The notes: generated by a model from the sequence alone, not told the origin. A stretch of 64,000 nt of DNA from Fictibacillus sp. b24 (GCF_030348825.1 NZ_JAUCES010000005.1:2046001-2110000); one strand, 5' to 3'; counted from the first letter of the stretch, positions 28,372 to 38,107 are shown. Made by a program: numbers and translations.

Positions 28372-29418
28372 CTATTCTGTTAGCTCAAACTCTTCTTCTA
28401 GTGAAGGAGCTTCTGCTTCAACCGTCACTTTACCCTCTAACTGATAATAGTTTCGAATCTCTGCAACGATTGCGGATGCAATCTCAGGGTTTTCTTTTAG
28501 AAATTGCTTAGAGTTCTCACGTCCTTGACCTAGACGCTCGCCTTCGTAAGAATACCACGCACCGCTCTTTTGAACGATGTCGATATCTGAACCGATATCC
28601 AGAATCTCACCTTGGTACGAGATTCCTTCTCCATACATAATATCAACCTCAGCCGTTCTAAACGGAGGCGCAACTTTGTTTTTTACAACTTTAATCTTTG
28701 TTTTATTACCAACAACATCTTGACCTTGTTTCAGCTGTTCAGCACGGCGCACTTCTAAACGTACTGAAGAGTAGAATTTTAACGCTCTTCCCCCAGGAGT
28801 TGTTTCAGGGTTCCCGAACATCACACCAACTTTTTCACGGATTTGGTTAATAAACACTGCGATGGTTTTGGACTTATTGATTGCACCAGAAAGTTTACGC
28901 AGTGCTTGAGACATCAATCGAGCTTGAAGACCAACGTGAGAGTCTCCCATTTCTCCTTCGATCTCGGCTTTAGGAACAAGCGCAGCAACTGAATCGATAA
29001 TTAAAATATCAACGGCGCCGCTTCTTACCAGCGCTTCAGCAATTTCCAATGCTTGTTCTCCTGTATCAGGCTGGGACAATAATAGCTCATCAATATTTAC
29101 ACCTAGCTTTTGTGCATATTCAGGATCAAGCGCATGCTCAGCATCAATAAAGGCAGCTTGTCCGCCGTTTCTCTGAACTTCTGCAATGGCATGAAGTGCT
29201 ACCGTCGTTTTACCTGAAGATTCAGGACCGTATACTTCGATAATTCTTCCGCGCGGATATCCGCCAATTCCAAGTGCGATATCCAATGTAATGGATCCAC
29301 TGGAAACTGTTGAGATTCGCTGTTCAGTCTGTTCACCCAACTTCATAATAGAACCTTTACCGAACTGCTTTTCAATTTGGCGTAAAGCCATATCTAGAGC
29401 CGCTTTTCGATCGCTCAT
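28372..29418 (-). CDS. recA: Recombinase RecA
   Basis: A 348-residue strand-exchange ATPase and coprotease for LexA cleavage. Walker A GPESSGKT is at 64-71, Walker B ends LIIDSVAAL, and the DNA-binding loop region is [22 protein letters not shown]. The C-terminal tail is acidic, as usual. The start is the ATG at 29416-29418 ([11 protein letters not shown]), with GAGGAG 8 bases upstream; an ATG three codons earlier is only 3 bases from that site. Its own promoter and a LexA box lie just upstream. Confidence 0.98.
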   Translation of the reverse strand: MSDRKAALDMALRQIEKQFGKGSIMKLGEQTEQRISTVSSGSITLDIALGIGGYPRGRIIEVYGPESSGKTTVALHAIAEVQRNGGQAAFIDAEHALDPEYAQKLGVNIDELLLSQPDTGEQALEIAEALVRSGAVDILIIDSVAALVPKAEIEGEMGDSHVGLQARLMSQALRKLSGAINKSKTIAVFINQIREKVGVMFGNPETTPGGRALKFYSSVRLEVRRAEQLKQGQDVVGNKTKIKVVKNKVAPPFRTAEVDIMYGEGISYQGEILDIGSDIDIVQKSGAWYSYEGERLGQGRENSKQFLKENPEIASAIVAEIRNYYQLEGKVTVEAEAPSLEEEFELTE

Positions 29419-29487
29419 TCCATTCACTCCTCTAATTCATTTTTCATGTATTTTTATTTCATTAATTCTGTTCTTTGCTACTTCTCT

Positions 29488-29516
29488 ATCATATCTCTTT
29501 TTTATCAATTTGCCAA
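29488..29516 (-). promoter_or_regulatory. Sigma-A promoter of recA
   Basis: TTGGCA (29511-29516), 17-bp spacer, TATGAT (29488-29493) on the minus strand, about 70 bp before the start codon. Confidence 0.8.
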
Positions 29517-29524
29517 TCATTTTA

Positions 29525-29538
29525 CGAACATTTATTCG
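29525..29538 (-). promoter_or_regulatory. LexA (DinR) box upstream of recA
   Basis: CGAAC-ATTT-ATTCG, matching 9 of 10 defined bases of the Bacillus SOS box CGAACN4GTTCG. It ends 9 bp upstream of the -35 hexamer, similar in placement to the B. subtilis recA operator. Confidence 0.82.
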
Positions 29539-29544
29539 ATTTTT

Positions 29545-30786
29545 TTATTGATCTTCTTTGACCAATTGATTCAAGTAGCGAAATCCATACTTAACCGTTT
29601 TTTCTCTGATACTTTTTCTTGAACCTGCTAGTTTTAGAGAAAAGGAGGAAGTTTGATCTTTATCAGATATTGCAATAAAAACTGTACCTGCTGGCTTTTC
29701 TTCCTGTTCTTCCGGACCGGCGACTCCTGTAAAGCTAATACCATAATCTGCTTTTGTTTGTTTTCTAATCTCTTCTGCCATCCATTTTGCACATTCAATA
29801 CTAACTACACCATGCTTTTCAACAATTGTATCAGGTAAACGAAGCATCGATTGTTTTAGAGCGGTTGCATATACAACAACACCTCCGCTATAAACAGAAG
29901 ACGCACCAGGCAAATCAGTAACGGCCTTGCTGAACAGTCCGCCTGTTAAACTTTCTGCTGAAGCGACCGTCAGATTATGCTTTTGAAGAGTATTTAGCGT
30001 TTGCCTCTCCAAAGTATCATCATCATAACCGTAAAGATAGGAGCCTGCCCGCTTAAGAATTTCTTGTTCTGTATCGTCCAGAAGCTTTCTTGCTGTTGAT
30101 TCATCAGAATGAGAAGCAGTCAGACGAATCGTTACTTCATGTTCTGAAGCAAGGGGTGCGATGGTCGGATTACTCTGTTTCTCAATTAAATCTTGCAGCT
30201 TTGTTTCTAATACAGATTCACCGATTCCAAAAAATCTTAAGACACGGGAATGCAATTTTGTATGAACATCTAACCTGGAATGAAGATATGGGATTGCATA
30301 CTTGTTAAACATCGGTCTCATTTCACTCGGCGGACCAGGCAAAAGAATACACGTGACGTCTCCATGTATAAATGCCATACCTGGTGCCATTCCGTTGTCA
30401 TTTGGGAGTATTGTAGAGTCTTTGATGATTAAAGCTTGTTTCTTATTGTTCGGTGTCATCTCTCTGTTTGTTTGCAGAAAATAGTTGGTTATGTAAGTTA
30501 ATGAGACTTCATCATGAACCAATTCTTTTTGAAAGACATTCGCAACCGTTTCTTTTGTTAGATCATCTTTTGTCGGACCGAGACCACCAGTAAAAATGAG
30601 CAGATTTGAACGGGATTTTGCTGTTTGAATGACGGATGTGAGGCGATTCTGATTGTCCCCCGCCACCGTATGGTAAAAAACGTTCACGCCAATATCAGCA
30701 AGTCCTTTAGAAATAAATTGAGCATTCGTATTGACGATCTGCCCTAATAAAAGCTCGCTTCCAACTGCAATAATTTCTGCGTTCAT
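29545..30786 (-). CDS. cinA: CinA family protein (NMN amidohydrolase-like / competence-damage inducible)
   Basis: A 413-residue protein with an N-terminal MoeA/Mog-type (COG1058) domain, about 1-170 (AEIIAVGSELLLGQIVNTNA, FTGGLGPTKDDLT), and a C-terminal CinA (PncC-like) domain from about 255 (VASAESLTGGLFSKAVTDLPGASSVY, GVVSIECAKWMAE, GVAGPEEQEEKPAGTVFIA). The C-terminal domain in homologues is a nicotinamide mononucleotide deamidase; the N-terminal domain can act as ADP-ribose pyrophosphatase. The ATG at 30784-30786 (MNAEII) has GGGAGAG 8 bases upstream. cinA-recA order is conserved, though recA here also has its own promoter. Confidence 0.94.
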   Translation of the reverse strand: MNAEIIAVGSELLLGQIVNTNAQFISKGLADIGVNVFYHTVAGDNQNRLTSVIQTAKSRSNLLIFTGGLGPTKDDLTKETVANVFQKELVHDEVSLTYITNYFLQTNREMTPNNKKQALIIKDSTILPNDNGMAPGMAFIHGDVTCILLPGPPSEMRPMFNKYAIPYLHSRLDVHTKLHSRVLRFFGIGESVLETKLQDLIEKQSNPTIAPLASEHEVTIRLTASHSDESTARKLLDDTEQEILKRAGSYLYGYDDDTLERQTLNTLQKHNLTVASAESLTGGLFSKAVTDLPGASSVYSGGVVVYATALKQSMLRLPDTIVEKHGVVSIECAKWMAEEIRKQTKADYGISFTGVAGPEEQEEKPAGTVFIAISDKDQTSSFSLKLAGSRKSIREKTVKYGFRYLNQLVKEDQ

Positions 30787-30896
30787 CTCATACACTCTCC
30801 CTAATTTTAATCTGTGATTTCAAGAGTTCCAAACCGTAACATCTGTAAAAACGCAGTATTTTGTTCCCCTTTTTAAACATTTTATCAACACCGATT

Positions 30897-30925
30897 AAAA
30901 AAACAGGAGTATTTTGCTCCTGTTT
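30897..30925 (-). terminator. Terminator after pgsA
   Basis: AACAGGAG-tattttg-CTCCTGTT with A-run upstream, giving a U-tract on the minus strand. Confidence 0.88.
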
Positions 30926-30932
30926 TTTGTCA

Positions 30933-31511
30933 TTACTTAGATTTTAATAAAATGTGTTTGCTGTTTACAAAATACTCCCATCCAGAGTAGAGAGTAATCA
31001 ATGTTGCCGCCCATAAGCTAATAGTTGCAAACGGCAATCCGATCCATGCGAACGGTAAATTATGAAGCAATAGAGCGGATATTGCAATAATTTGTATCCA
31101 CATCTTCAACTTACCCATCTGCCCTGCTGCGATTACTTCGCCTTCTGCAGAAGCGACAGCACGTATTCCTGTTACCGCAAATTCACGGCTGAGAATTACG
31201 ATGACCATCCAGGCAGGAGCAAAACCTAGTTCAACTAAACCAATAAGGGCAGCAGACACAAGAAGTTTATCTGCAAGAGGATCTAAAAATTTCCCTAAGT
31301 TTGTTACTAGATTGTATTTACGTGCATAATAACCATCTACCCAGTCTGTGCTGGATGCAAATATAAAGATCAGAGCAGCTGCAAAATGAGTGACAGGCAG
31401 TTTTTGTCCTGCTAACTCCCATGTACCCCAATCAAATCCGCCTAAAAGAACGATCATAAAAAGCGGAATTAAAAAAATTCTAGAAATAGTAATCTTGTTT
31501 GGTAAATTCAC
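30933..31511 (-). CDS. pgsA: CDP-diacylglycerol-glycerol-3-phosphate 3-phosphatidyltransferase
   Basis: Makes phosphatidylglycerol phosphate, the committed step to phosphatidylglycerol and cardiolipin. A 192-residue membrane enzyme with four to five helices. The CDP-alcohol phosphotransferase motif DGx2ARx8Gx3Dx3D is complete (DGYYARKYNLVTNLGKFLDP, then LAD). The start is a GTG (MNLPNKITISR) with GGAGG 7 bases upstream. Downstream of the rodZ-like gene, as in B. subtilis. Confidence 0.96.
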   Translation of the reverse strand: MNLPNKITISRIFLIPLFMIVLLGGFDWGTWELAGQKLPVTHFAAALIFIFASSTDWVDGYYARKYNLVTNLGKFLDPLADKLLVSAALIGLVELGFAPAWMVIVILSREFAVTGIRAVASAEGEVIAAGQMGKLKMWIQIIAISALLLHNLPFAWIGLPFATISLWAATLITLYSGWEYFVNSKHILLKSK

Positions 31512-31553
31512 TGCAATTCCTCCAAAATACGGTCAAAATCAATATCTGCAACC

Positions 31554-32417
31554 TTACTGAATCTTTTTGATCACAATCTTTTGGTGAACAAGGTCAGAAG
31601 GTGGTACAGGATAAGTGAAAGCTTCTCCGTTTATCTTAATCGATGTAACGTGAGATGCGCCAATATTTAGTGTTGCCTCTTTTGCTGACGAAAGATCAAA
31701 TGTTTCTGTCTGACCTTTTTTCAGCTGATTATTGAAATAGCTTTTTTTCGTATCATCTTGAATACCTACATAACTTGGACCTGATGCAGTTAACTCGACG
31801 ACCATCTGATCTGTATCACTTAATTCATAAGTTGTTACTTTACCGTTAGTTTCCAGTTTCGTTAACGTTTGTTTTTTCGGTTCTTCTTTTTGTGCAGGTT
31901 CTTCTTTTTCCTCATTTTTTATATCTTCTTTTTTCGGGTCTTCTTTTTTCTTTGGCTTGTCCTTATCTTCGTCTACCAAAACACCTGGAGCTTCATTCCC
32001 GCTCTTAGCCTGATCATTCCCATCAGGAAGAAGAAACTTCCATACAATAAATAAGACAAACACGATTAATACACCTGCTAGAATAATCGGAATCAGCCTC
32101 TTTAATAAAGGACTGTCTTCTGCAACACCAGCTCTATCTCTTTTTGAGCGTGGTTCAAATTCCGTCGCTGGTTCTTTTGCAGATTTTGGTATCTCATGTG
32201 AGTATTCATCAAAAATCGTCTCGTAATGCAGTCCTACAGCTTCACAATAGTTTTTGATAAAGGCTCTAGCATAAAATGCCCCTGGAAGCACCTCATATTT
32301 TCCTTCTTCAATCGCCACTAAATAACGCTTTTGTATTTTAGTTGCTGTTTGAAGTTCTTCAAGGGACATTCCTTTTTCTTCACGTTTTTCTTTTAATAGT
32401 TTACCGAGTTCTGTCAA
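31554..32417 (-). CDS. rodZ: RodZ-like cell-shape protein (YmfM)
   Basis: A bitopic membrane protein of about 287 residues. It has an N-terminal xenobiotic-response-type helix-turn-helix (about 3-75, ELGKLLKEKREEKGMSLEELQ), a transmembrane helix (about 107-128, LIPIILAGVLIVFVLFIVWKF), a low-complexity Lys/Glu/Pro linker (about 150-182) and a C-terminal DUF4115 beta domain. RodZ proteins link MreB filaments to the elongation machinery. The start is uncertain: a TTG at 32415-32417 (MTELGKLLKEK) fits the family N-terminus and has GGTGG 5 bases upstream; a GTG at 32426 is the alternative. Confidence 0.85.
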   Translation of the reverse strand: MTELGKLLKEKREEKGMSLEELQTATKIQKRYLVAIEEGKYEVLPGAFYARAFIKNYCEAVGLHYETIFDEYSHEIPKSAKEPATEFEPRSKRDRAGVAEDSPLLKRLIPIILAGVLIVFVLFIVWKFLLPDGNDQAKSGNEAPGVLVDEDKDKPKKKEDPKKEDIKNEEKEEPAQKEEPKKQTLTKLETNGKVTTYELSDTDQMVVELTASGPSYVGIQDDTKKSYFNNQLKKGQTETFDLSSAKEATLNIGASHVTSIKINGEAFTYPVPPSDLVHQKIVIKKIQ

Positions 32418-32435
32418 CCTTCCCACCCACTTACG

Positions 32436-33212
32436 TCATTCTAAATTTCCAAATCCTGTTTGATCTTGTTTCAGAGCTTCATATGTAATTTCTTCATCAC
32501 GATGACTTTTCAGCTCGATGATATAGTCAAAATCATCAAGAGTATATTCTGTTTGCTGAACAAAAAGATCAGGATGCTCCACAACTTTCGCTGCAGGAAG
32601 TCTCATGATCTCTCGTATGAGCTGCCAATGCTTATCGTTCATGTTGCGTGCAGAAACTGCACCATCGATAATAAAAACATGATCAGAGTCGTATTCATCG
32701 TCTGCGAGCATGTTTCTAACAGTTTGGCGCAATAAAGTCGATGAAATAAAGACCCACCGCTTATTCGCACAGACACTCGATGCAACGATACTTTCTGTCT
32801 TTCCTACACGCGGCATACCTCTTACGCCGATTAATTTATGTCCTTCAACTTTATATAATTCAGCTAAAAAGTCAACCAATATACCAAGCTCATCTCGAAT
32901 AAAGCGAAACGTTTTTTTGTCATCTGCATCGCGTTCGATGTACCTACCATGTCTAACAGCAAGCCTGTCACGAAGCTTTGGTTTGCGGAACTTGGTTACC
33001 GTAATGTTATCCATGGAATCTAAAATCGATTTCAGACGGTTAATCTTTTCTTCGTTATCGATAATCAGAAGCATTCCACGGCGCTCGTTATCCACACCAT
33101 TAATCGTAATGATATTAATTCCAAGCATACCCAATAAGGATGATATATCCCCTAGGAGACCCGGCCGGTTTTTATGTATCTCATACTCTAAATACCATTC
33201 TTGCTCTCCCAT
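32436..33212 (-). CDS. ymfK: YmfK family protein, ACT-like domain plus P-loop
   Basis: A 258-residue protein of the DUF3388/YmfK family. Residues 1-75 look like an ACT-type regulatory fold (YEIHKNRPGLLGDISSLLGMLGINI). The rest has a Walker A-like GMPRVGKT (132-139) and a possible Walker B (HVFIIDGAV). This suggests a nucleotide-binding protein with an amino-acid or small-ligand sensor, but no function is established. GGAG is 7 bases before the ATG. It lies in the conserved ymfF-ymfH-ymfI-ymfJ-ymfK-ymfM-pgsA cluster. Confidence 0.85.
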   Translation of the reverse strand: MGEQEWYLEYEIHKNRPGLLGDISSLLGMLGINIITINGVDNERRGMLLIIDNEEKINRLKSILDSMDNITVTKFRKPKLRDRLAVRHGRYIERDADDKKTFRFIRDELGILVDFLAELYKVEGHKLIGVRGMPRVGKTESIVASSVCANKRWVFISSTLLRQTVRNMLADDEYDSDHVFIIDGAVSARNMNDKHWQLIREIMRLPAAKVVEHPDLFVQQTEYTLDDFDYIIELKSHRDEEITYEALKQDQTGFGNLE

Positions 33213-33305
33213 AATTCATCTCCTTATTCTTTCAAAATGAAACAAAATTCTACATTTATTCTTGTTACTAATAATAAATGATTTCAATTTATTATGAAAG
33301 CAAAA

Positions 33306-33340
33306 TAAAAGGATGTTAAGAAAAAAATCTTAACATCCTT
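33306..33340 (-). terminator. Terminator after ymfJ
   Basis: AAGGATGTTAAGA ... TCTTAACATCCTT, a perfect 13-bp stem around an A6 loop, followed by T-rich sequence on the minus strand. Confidence 0.88.
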
Positions 33341-33345
33341 CACCA

Positions 33346-33603
33346 TTAGCGGCTTCCGTCGTTTTGAACTAACTTGACCATCATGTTAGCAATGGCGTGT
33401 CTTTCATTTTCATCGGCCACTTTCCAAAGATCGGCAAGAACTTTTTCTTCTTCGTTTTTTGGTTCAACGTGGTTCGCTAAGTACCCACCGATCTCAGTTG
33501 CTAAGTTTGAGATCGTATCGTGGTTCATACCTTCGTGCTCCGCGTGATTTAAGCGTTCTGCCAAGAAATCTTTCCATTGACCAAAGTTGTCTAATACTGA
33601 CAT
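33346..33603 (-). CDS. ymfJ: YmfJ, DUF3243 small protein
   Basis: An 85-residue acidic, helical protein (MSVLDNFGQWKDFLAERLNHAE at the start) of the DUF3243 family found across Bacillaceae. No signal peptide, membrane helix or enzyme motif. Function unknown. GGAGGAG precedes the ATG. It follows ymfI in the conserved cluster and has its own terminator. Confidence 0.9.
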   Translation of the reverse strand: MSVLDNFGQWKDFLAERLNHAEHEGMNHDTISNLATEIGGYLANHVEPKNEEEKVLADLWKVADENERHAIANMMVKLVQNDGSR

Positions 33604-33672
33604 GCTGTCTCCTCCTTCAAGGTTGATACAGCATTAATATCTCTTAGTTTTAACCTTTTTATACATGTTTTT

Positions 33673-34398
33673 TTACGTATACCACGATCCGTTTATCGAG
33701 AGGATGTGACCAGATATGTAATCTGCTTTTTTGCTTATTAAAAACTCAACCGCATGTGCCACTTCATCAGGTTCACCAAAGCGACCTGCTGGTATATCTT
33801 CTGCAAGTTCGCGTTTTTCTTCTTCTGAAAATTGATTCAGCATCGGAGTTGCTATGACTCCAGGTGAAACACAGTTAACTTGGATCTGACTAGGTGCTAC
33901 TTCTTTTGAAAGTGCCTTTACGAACGCATTCAGACCGCCTTTAGCAGCAGAATAGACTGTCTCACAGGCAGCACCTACTTCACCCCAAACAGAAGAAATC
34001 ATAATGATCTTGCCTGATTTTTTTTGAATCATTGAAGGAATAAGCGCTTTCGAAAGTGATATCGCACTTAAAAGATGAAGCTGCATCGTTTCTGCGATGG
34101 ACCGTTCGGTAAAGTCTGTAAGCAGTCCGTAATGAGACGCACCGCAATTATAGACGAATACATCGATCGGTTCTTGAATTTGTGACAACAAGTATTGTGG
34201 ACCTTCTGAGTGAGACAGATCGGCGGAAACAATAGAAACATGACTATTGTATGTTTTTATTAACTCGTTTTGCAGCTTTTTGGCAGCTGCTTCATTTGAA
34301 TGGTAGTGTAAAAATAACTGAAATCCTTGAGAAGCTAACATATGACTGATTTTATTTCCAATAGCCCCGGTAGCTCCTGTAACAAGTACTTTTTTCAA
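33673..34398 (-). CDS. ymfI: SDR-family reductase YmfI
   Basis: A 241-residue classical short-chain dehydrogenase. The NAD(P) motif is TGATGAIG (about 7-14), the catalytic Ser is in MISSVWGEVG and Tyr/Lys in VYSAAKGG. B. subtilis YmfI reduces the 5-aminopentanone modification on elongation factor P to 5-aminopentanol; that role is inferred here from synteny. The start is a TTG (MKKVLVTG) with GAGGGA 6 bases upstream. It lies between ymfH and ymfJ, but a terminator separates it from ymfH. Confidence 0.9.
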   Translation of the reverse strand: MKKVLVTGATGAIGNKISHMLASQGFQLFLHYHSNEAAAKKLQNELIKTYNSHVSIVSADLSHSEGPQYLLSQIQEPIDVFVYNCGASHYGLLTDFTERSIAETMQLHLLSAISLSKALIPSMIQKKSGKIIMISSVWGEVGAACETVYSAAKGGLNAFVKALSKEVAPSQIQVNCVSPGVIATPMLNQFSEEEKRELAEDIPAGRFGEPDEVAHAVEFLISKKADYISGHILSINGSWYT

Positions 34399-34416
34399 TG
34401 GTAATCCCTCATTGCT

Positions 34417-34450
34417 AAAAAAAACATCCTAAACACTAGGATGTTTTTTA
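34417..34450 (-). terminator. Terminator after ymfH
   Basis: AAAAAACATCCTA-aacac-TAGGATGTTTTTT, a perfect stem with T-run, between ymfH and ymfI. Confidence 0.9.
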
Positions 34451-34455
34451 AATCA

Positions 34456-35745
34456 TTATGACTTCTTTTTTCGAACTTGGCAAACCGTCAACGCATCTTT
34501 TTTAAAGTGATTCTGAAGAACTTCTTCTACATCACTTACTTTCAGTGATTCAAATACAGGGATTACATCAAATAAATCCATCTCATTGAAAGCATAACGA
34601 GTAAATTGATTTGCGATGAATTCAGGAGAATTTAACGATCTTAAAAAAGCACCAATCTTCTTTTTACGAGCACGTTCAAATGAATCTTCAGCAATTGGCT
34701 GTTCTTTAAAAGACTCTACCATGTTAGATATTCTTTCGACGAAATCATCTGGAGACTGTGTATCCCCGCCAAGCATACTAAATCCAAATCCGTTTTCTTC
34801 TGTGTAATCAAAAGAGAATGTCTGATCGATCAACCCTTCCTCATACAACGTTTCGTAATTCGGTGAACTTTTTCCAAACATCATTTCTAAAAGCAGGTTG
34901 ACACTGAGCTCATGACGCATGAGTTCTTTGCCTTTTCTGTTCGGTGCTGCTTCCTTATATCCCATATAGCACTTTGGTGTTTGAACAGTCATCTCGATTA
35001 CTTTTTTCTCTTTGGCAACCGTTGCAGGTTCTTCATCAAAGAATCTCTCGATAGGAGCTTTTTCTTTGAATGTTTTTTGTGATTGGTTGTCTTTTACAAA
35101 GTTTAGAATATCTTCAGCATTCACGGGCCCAACGATAAATAAAATCATGTTGCTCGGATGATAGAATGTCTCATAGCATTCATAAAGGTCATCCTTCGTA
35201 ATCTTAGCGATTGATTTTTCTGTGCCTGCAATATCGATCTTAACAGGATGATGATGATACATGTTTTCAATCAGGCCAAAGTAAACGCGCCAGTCAGGGT
35301 TATCATCGTACATTCTAATTTCTTGACCGATGATTCCTTTTTCCTTCTCAACGGTTTTTTCTGTAAAATAAGGCTCTTGAACAAAGTCGATCAGCGTCGT
35401 TAAGTTCTTTTTCACGTCACCTGTAGTTGAAAAAAGGTAAGCTGTTCTGTTAAAGGTCGTAAAAGCGTTTGCTGATGCACCTTGCTTGCTGAAATCTTGG
35501 AATACATCTCCATGTTCTTTTTCAAAAAGCTTGTGTTCAAGAAAATGGGCAATGCCATCTGGTACTTTTACGTCTTCATTCTTACCAAGCGGCTTAAAAT
35601 GATTATCTACCGAACCATAATGTGTGGTGAAGGTAGCATACGTTTTATTGAACCCTTTCTTTTCTAACACATACACTTTTAATCCATTCTGAAGTTCTTC
35701 AAAATGGAGGGTTTCATCTAATTGATCAAACGTTTTCATTCCCAT
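34456..35745 (-). CDS. ymfH: M16 zinc peptidase YmfH
   Basis: A 429-residue M16-family metallopeptidase. The inverted zinc motif HxxEH is intact in IAHFLEHKLFE (about 66-76), with the distal Glu expected about 75 residues later (EKEKGIIGQEIRMYDD). The ATG is 9 bases after GGAG. It overlaps the end of ymfF by 20 bp, so translation is coupled. YmfF lacks the zinc motif; the two most likely form a heterodimer of active and inactive halves, like AlbF/AlbE. Substrate unknown. Confidence 0.9.
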   Translation of the reverse strand: MGMKTFDQLDETLHFEELQNGLKVYVLEKKGFNKTYATFTTHYGSVDNHFKPLGKNEDVKVPDGIAHFLEHKLFEKEHGDVFQDFSKQGASANAFTTFNRTAYLFSTTGDVKKNLTTLIDFVQEPYFTEKTVEKEKGIIGQEIRMYDDNPDWRVYFGLIENMYHHHPVKIDIAGTEKSIAKITKDDLYECYETFYHPSNMILFIVGPVNAEDILNFVKDNQSQKTFKEKAPIERFFDEEPATVAKEKKVIEMTVQTPKCYMGYKEAAPNRKGKELMRHELSVNLLLEMMFGKSSPNYETLYEEGLIDQTFSFDYTEENGFGFSMLGGDTQSPDDFVERISNMVESFKEQPIAEDSFERARKKKIGAFLRSLNSPEFIANQFTRYAFNEMDLFDVIPVFESLKVSDVEEVLQNHFKKDALTVCQVRKKKS

Positions 35746-37030
35746 TTGTGGCTGCTCCTTTCAAAAAGAAAATGGTATCGAGCTTTACTTTTTCAGCTAC
35801 TTTCACAACGTCCTCTTTCGTTACACTCTTAATTCCTTCCATCCATTCTTCAATAGATCGATTCGTACCTGCAACAACGTTATGGTACAGTACTTCAGAT
35901 AAGCCGATCGGGTGGTCGATGGTTTCTAGCACCTGATTGTTGATCATTGCTTTTGTTTGATCGAATTCAGCATCAGTTATGTTACCGTTCTTGATCTCTT
36001 CATGCTGTTCTTTAATGATCTTAACAGCCTTTTCATAGTTACCTGTTTCAATTCCGCTCATTACGAAAACAGCCCCTTTATGGCTTTCAAATCGGGAAGC
36101 TGCATAATACGCGAGACTTTCTTTTTCACGTACGTTCATAAATAATTTGGAGTGTGAGAATCCTCCGAAAATACCGTTAAACACTTGAAGAGCAAAATAG
36201 TCTGGATCACCATAAGTGGTATATGTTCTGTAACCCATATGCAGCTTTCCTTGCTGCACATCTTGTTCTTCAAAGATTTCCTTTATATCTGAAATTCTTT
36301 TTTCGTCTTTTGCTGCTGAAGCTTGCTCTTCTTTTTCATTACGGTCTTTAGAGAAACGGAAGTGCTTTTTTACTTTTTCCACCATTTCATCTGTTGAAAT
36401 GTCGCCTATTACATAAAGATCTACTTTATCGCTTTGTACAACTTCTTGATAATAATTAAATAAATCTTTTGGTGTAATACCATCAACTTCATTCTCATTA
36501 CCATAAACGTTTAAACGATATGGTTCAGATTCATACATCTCTTCTAATAGGCGTTTATTCGCATACCTCATCTTGTCATCATAGATGGATTCGATTTGCT
36601 GTTTGAGGCTGCGTTTTTCTTTCTTTACAATACCTTCTTTAAAAACACCATTTTCGACTGCAGGTGCTAACAATACTTGAGATAATAAATGAAACGCTTT
36701 ATCTAAAACGGGTTCGGAATTAGATAAAAACTTTTCGTTGGCAACTTCCATTCGGATGCTGATCACTTGATTTTCACCTTTTTTTGAAAGATCCGCTGAA
36801 AGCGTAGCTCCATAAAGGTCATCAAGAGCACTCCTAAGCTCTTTTGAAGATGGAAAATCTTTCGTACCGCTCTGCAATACATAAGCCAACAATGCCCTCT
36901 TTGTTACGTTTTTCTCATTGATGGCTTCTTTAATTTGAAGAATAAACGAAGTCGTCTTATACTTTTTTGTTTCAATCGTATGTACAGTCATACCATGAAG
37001 ATCTGTTTTTTTATGGTTAACTATTCCCAT
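35726..37030 (-). CDS. ymfF: M16-family non-catalytic partner YmfF
   Basis: A 434-residue M16-fold protein without the HxxEH zinc motif: the region where it should lie reads LLAYVLQSGTKDFPSSKELRSALDD. The C-terminal M16 part (SKLFMNVREKESLAYYAASRFES) is preserved. It is best explained as the structural half of a YmfF-YmfH peptidase. AAAGGGG lies before the ATG. First gene of ymfF-ymfH; the nup operon ends upstream of it with a terminator. Confidence 0.88.
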   Translation of the reverse strand: MGIVNHKKTDLHGMTVHTIETKKYKTTSFILQIKEAINEKNVTKRALLAYVLQSGTKDFPSSKELRSALDDLYGATLSADLSKKGENQVISIRMEVANEKFLSNSEPVLDKAFHLLSQVLLAPAVENGVFKEGIVKKEKRSLKQQIESIYDDKMRYANKRLLEEMYESEPYRLNVYGNENEVDGITPKDLFNYYQEVVQSDKVDLYVIGDISTDEMVEKVKKHFRFSKDRNEKEEQASAAKDEKRISDIKEIFEEQDVQQGKLHMGYRTYTTYGDPDYFALQVFNGIFGGFSHSKLFMNVREKESLAYYAASRFESHKGAVFVMSGIETGNYEKAVKIIKEQHEEIKNGNITDAEFDQTKAMINNQVLETIDHPIGLSEVLYHNVVAGTNRSIEEWMEGIKSVTKEDVVKVAEKVKLDTIFFLKGAATNGNENV

Positions 37031-37112
37031 TGAATAAGTACCCCTTTCATTATAGCCTATATCCTAGTTTACCCATTTTCGATACGTGGCATGACATTCC
37101 TTCTTGTAAAAG

Positions 37113-37143
37113 AAAAAAAGTCCGCCTATCGGCAGACTTTTTT
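37113..37143 (-). terminator. Terminator after nupQ
   Basis: AGTCCGCC-tatc-GGCAGACT with one internal mismatch, flanked by A- and T-runs. Confidence 0.8.
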
Positions 37144-37144
37144 A

Positions 37145-38107
37145 TTATCGTTTTCCTTTTTCGTAAGGAGTACCTAATGCTTTAGGTGCGTCAGCACGTC
37201 CTACTAGACCAGCCAAAGCTAATATCGTAAGAACGTACGGAGCGATAAGCAAGAATACTTTCGGAATGTCTTGCAGGCCTGGAATCTGCGCTCCTGAGAT
37301 ACTGATTGCTTGAGCGAGACCGAAGAATAAAGCAGCTCCTAAAGCACCAAGTGGATGCCATTTACCAAAGATCATGGCAGCAAGTGCCATGAAACCTTGC
37401 CCCGTAATCGTGGAGTGCGTGAAGTTACCTGAAATAGAAGCCACATAAACAGCTCCACCGAGTCCAGCAAGAGCTCCACTTAATAAAACCCCAACATAAC
37501 GCATCTTTTTAACGTTGATCCCCATCGTATCTGCAGCCATCGGGTGTTCTCCTACAGATCGAAGACGAAGACCAAATGGTGTTTTGTAAAGAACATACCA
37601 AACGATTAAGGCTACAAATACTGCTAGATAAGAAGTCAGATAAGCATTTGAGAAAAATAGTTTTCCGATAATCGGAATATCTGACAAGAATGGAATATCA
37701 CTTTTTGAGATACGTTCTGAAATAACAGGTGTTTGTCCTGCATTAAAGATCTTTTTCGTCAAGAAGATCGCTAGACCTGCAGCTAAAAAGTTAATGGCTA
37801 CACCACTAACAACTTGATCTGCTTTTAAAGAGATACTTGCGACTGCATGAATAGATGCAAAAAGTGCTCCTACGATCATAGCAACAATAAAACTAACCCA
37901 TGGTGCTGCTCCATCTAATCCAAACTGTTCACCGTAATAAATTGTTACGGCTCCTGTAAATGCACCAAAAAGCATAAGACCTTCTAATCCGATATTTACG
38001 ACTCCTGAACGTTCACTAAAAACACCACCAAGAGCGGTAAAGATTAAAGGCGCAGCTGACACGATCGCAGCAGGTATGATTAGTGCTAGAATATCCATAA
38101 AACTCAT
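37145..38107 (-). CDS. nupQ: Nucleoside ABC transporter permease (NupQ/YufQ type)
   Basis: A 320-residue permease of the BMP/branched-chain amino acid type with about eight to nine membrane helices. Early segments IVSAAPLIFTALGGVFSERSGVVNIGLEGLML are typical of the second BMP permease (COG1079). Its ATG overlaps the nupP stop by one base (TGATG). Together with NupP, NupO and NupN it forms a nucleoside importer (guanosine in B. subtilis); the substrate here is inferred. Confidence 0.9.
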   Translation of the reverse strand: MSFMDILALIIPAAIVSAAPLIFTALGGVFSERSGVVNIGLEGLMLFGAFTGAVTIYYGEQFGLDGAAPWVSFIVAMIVGALFASIHAVASISLKADQVVSGVAINFLAAGLAIFLTKKIFNAGQTPVISERISKSDIPFLSDIPIIGKLFFSNAYLTSYLAVFVALIVWYVLYKTPFGLRLRSVGEHPMAADTMGINVKKMRYVGVLLSGALAGLGGAVYVASISGNFTHSTITGQGFMALAAMIFGKWHPLGALGAALFFGLAQAISISGAQIPGLQDIPKVFLLIAPYVLTILALAGLVGRADAPKALGTPYEKGKR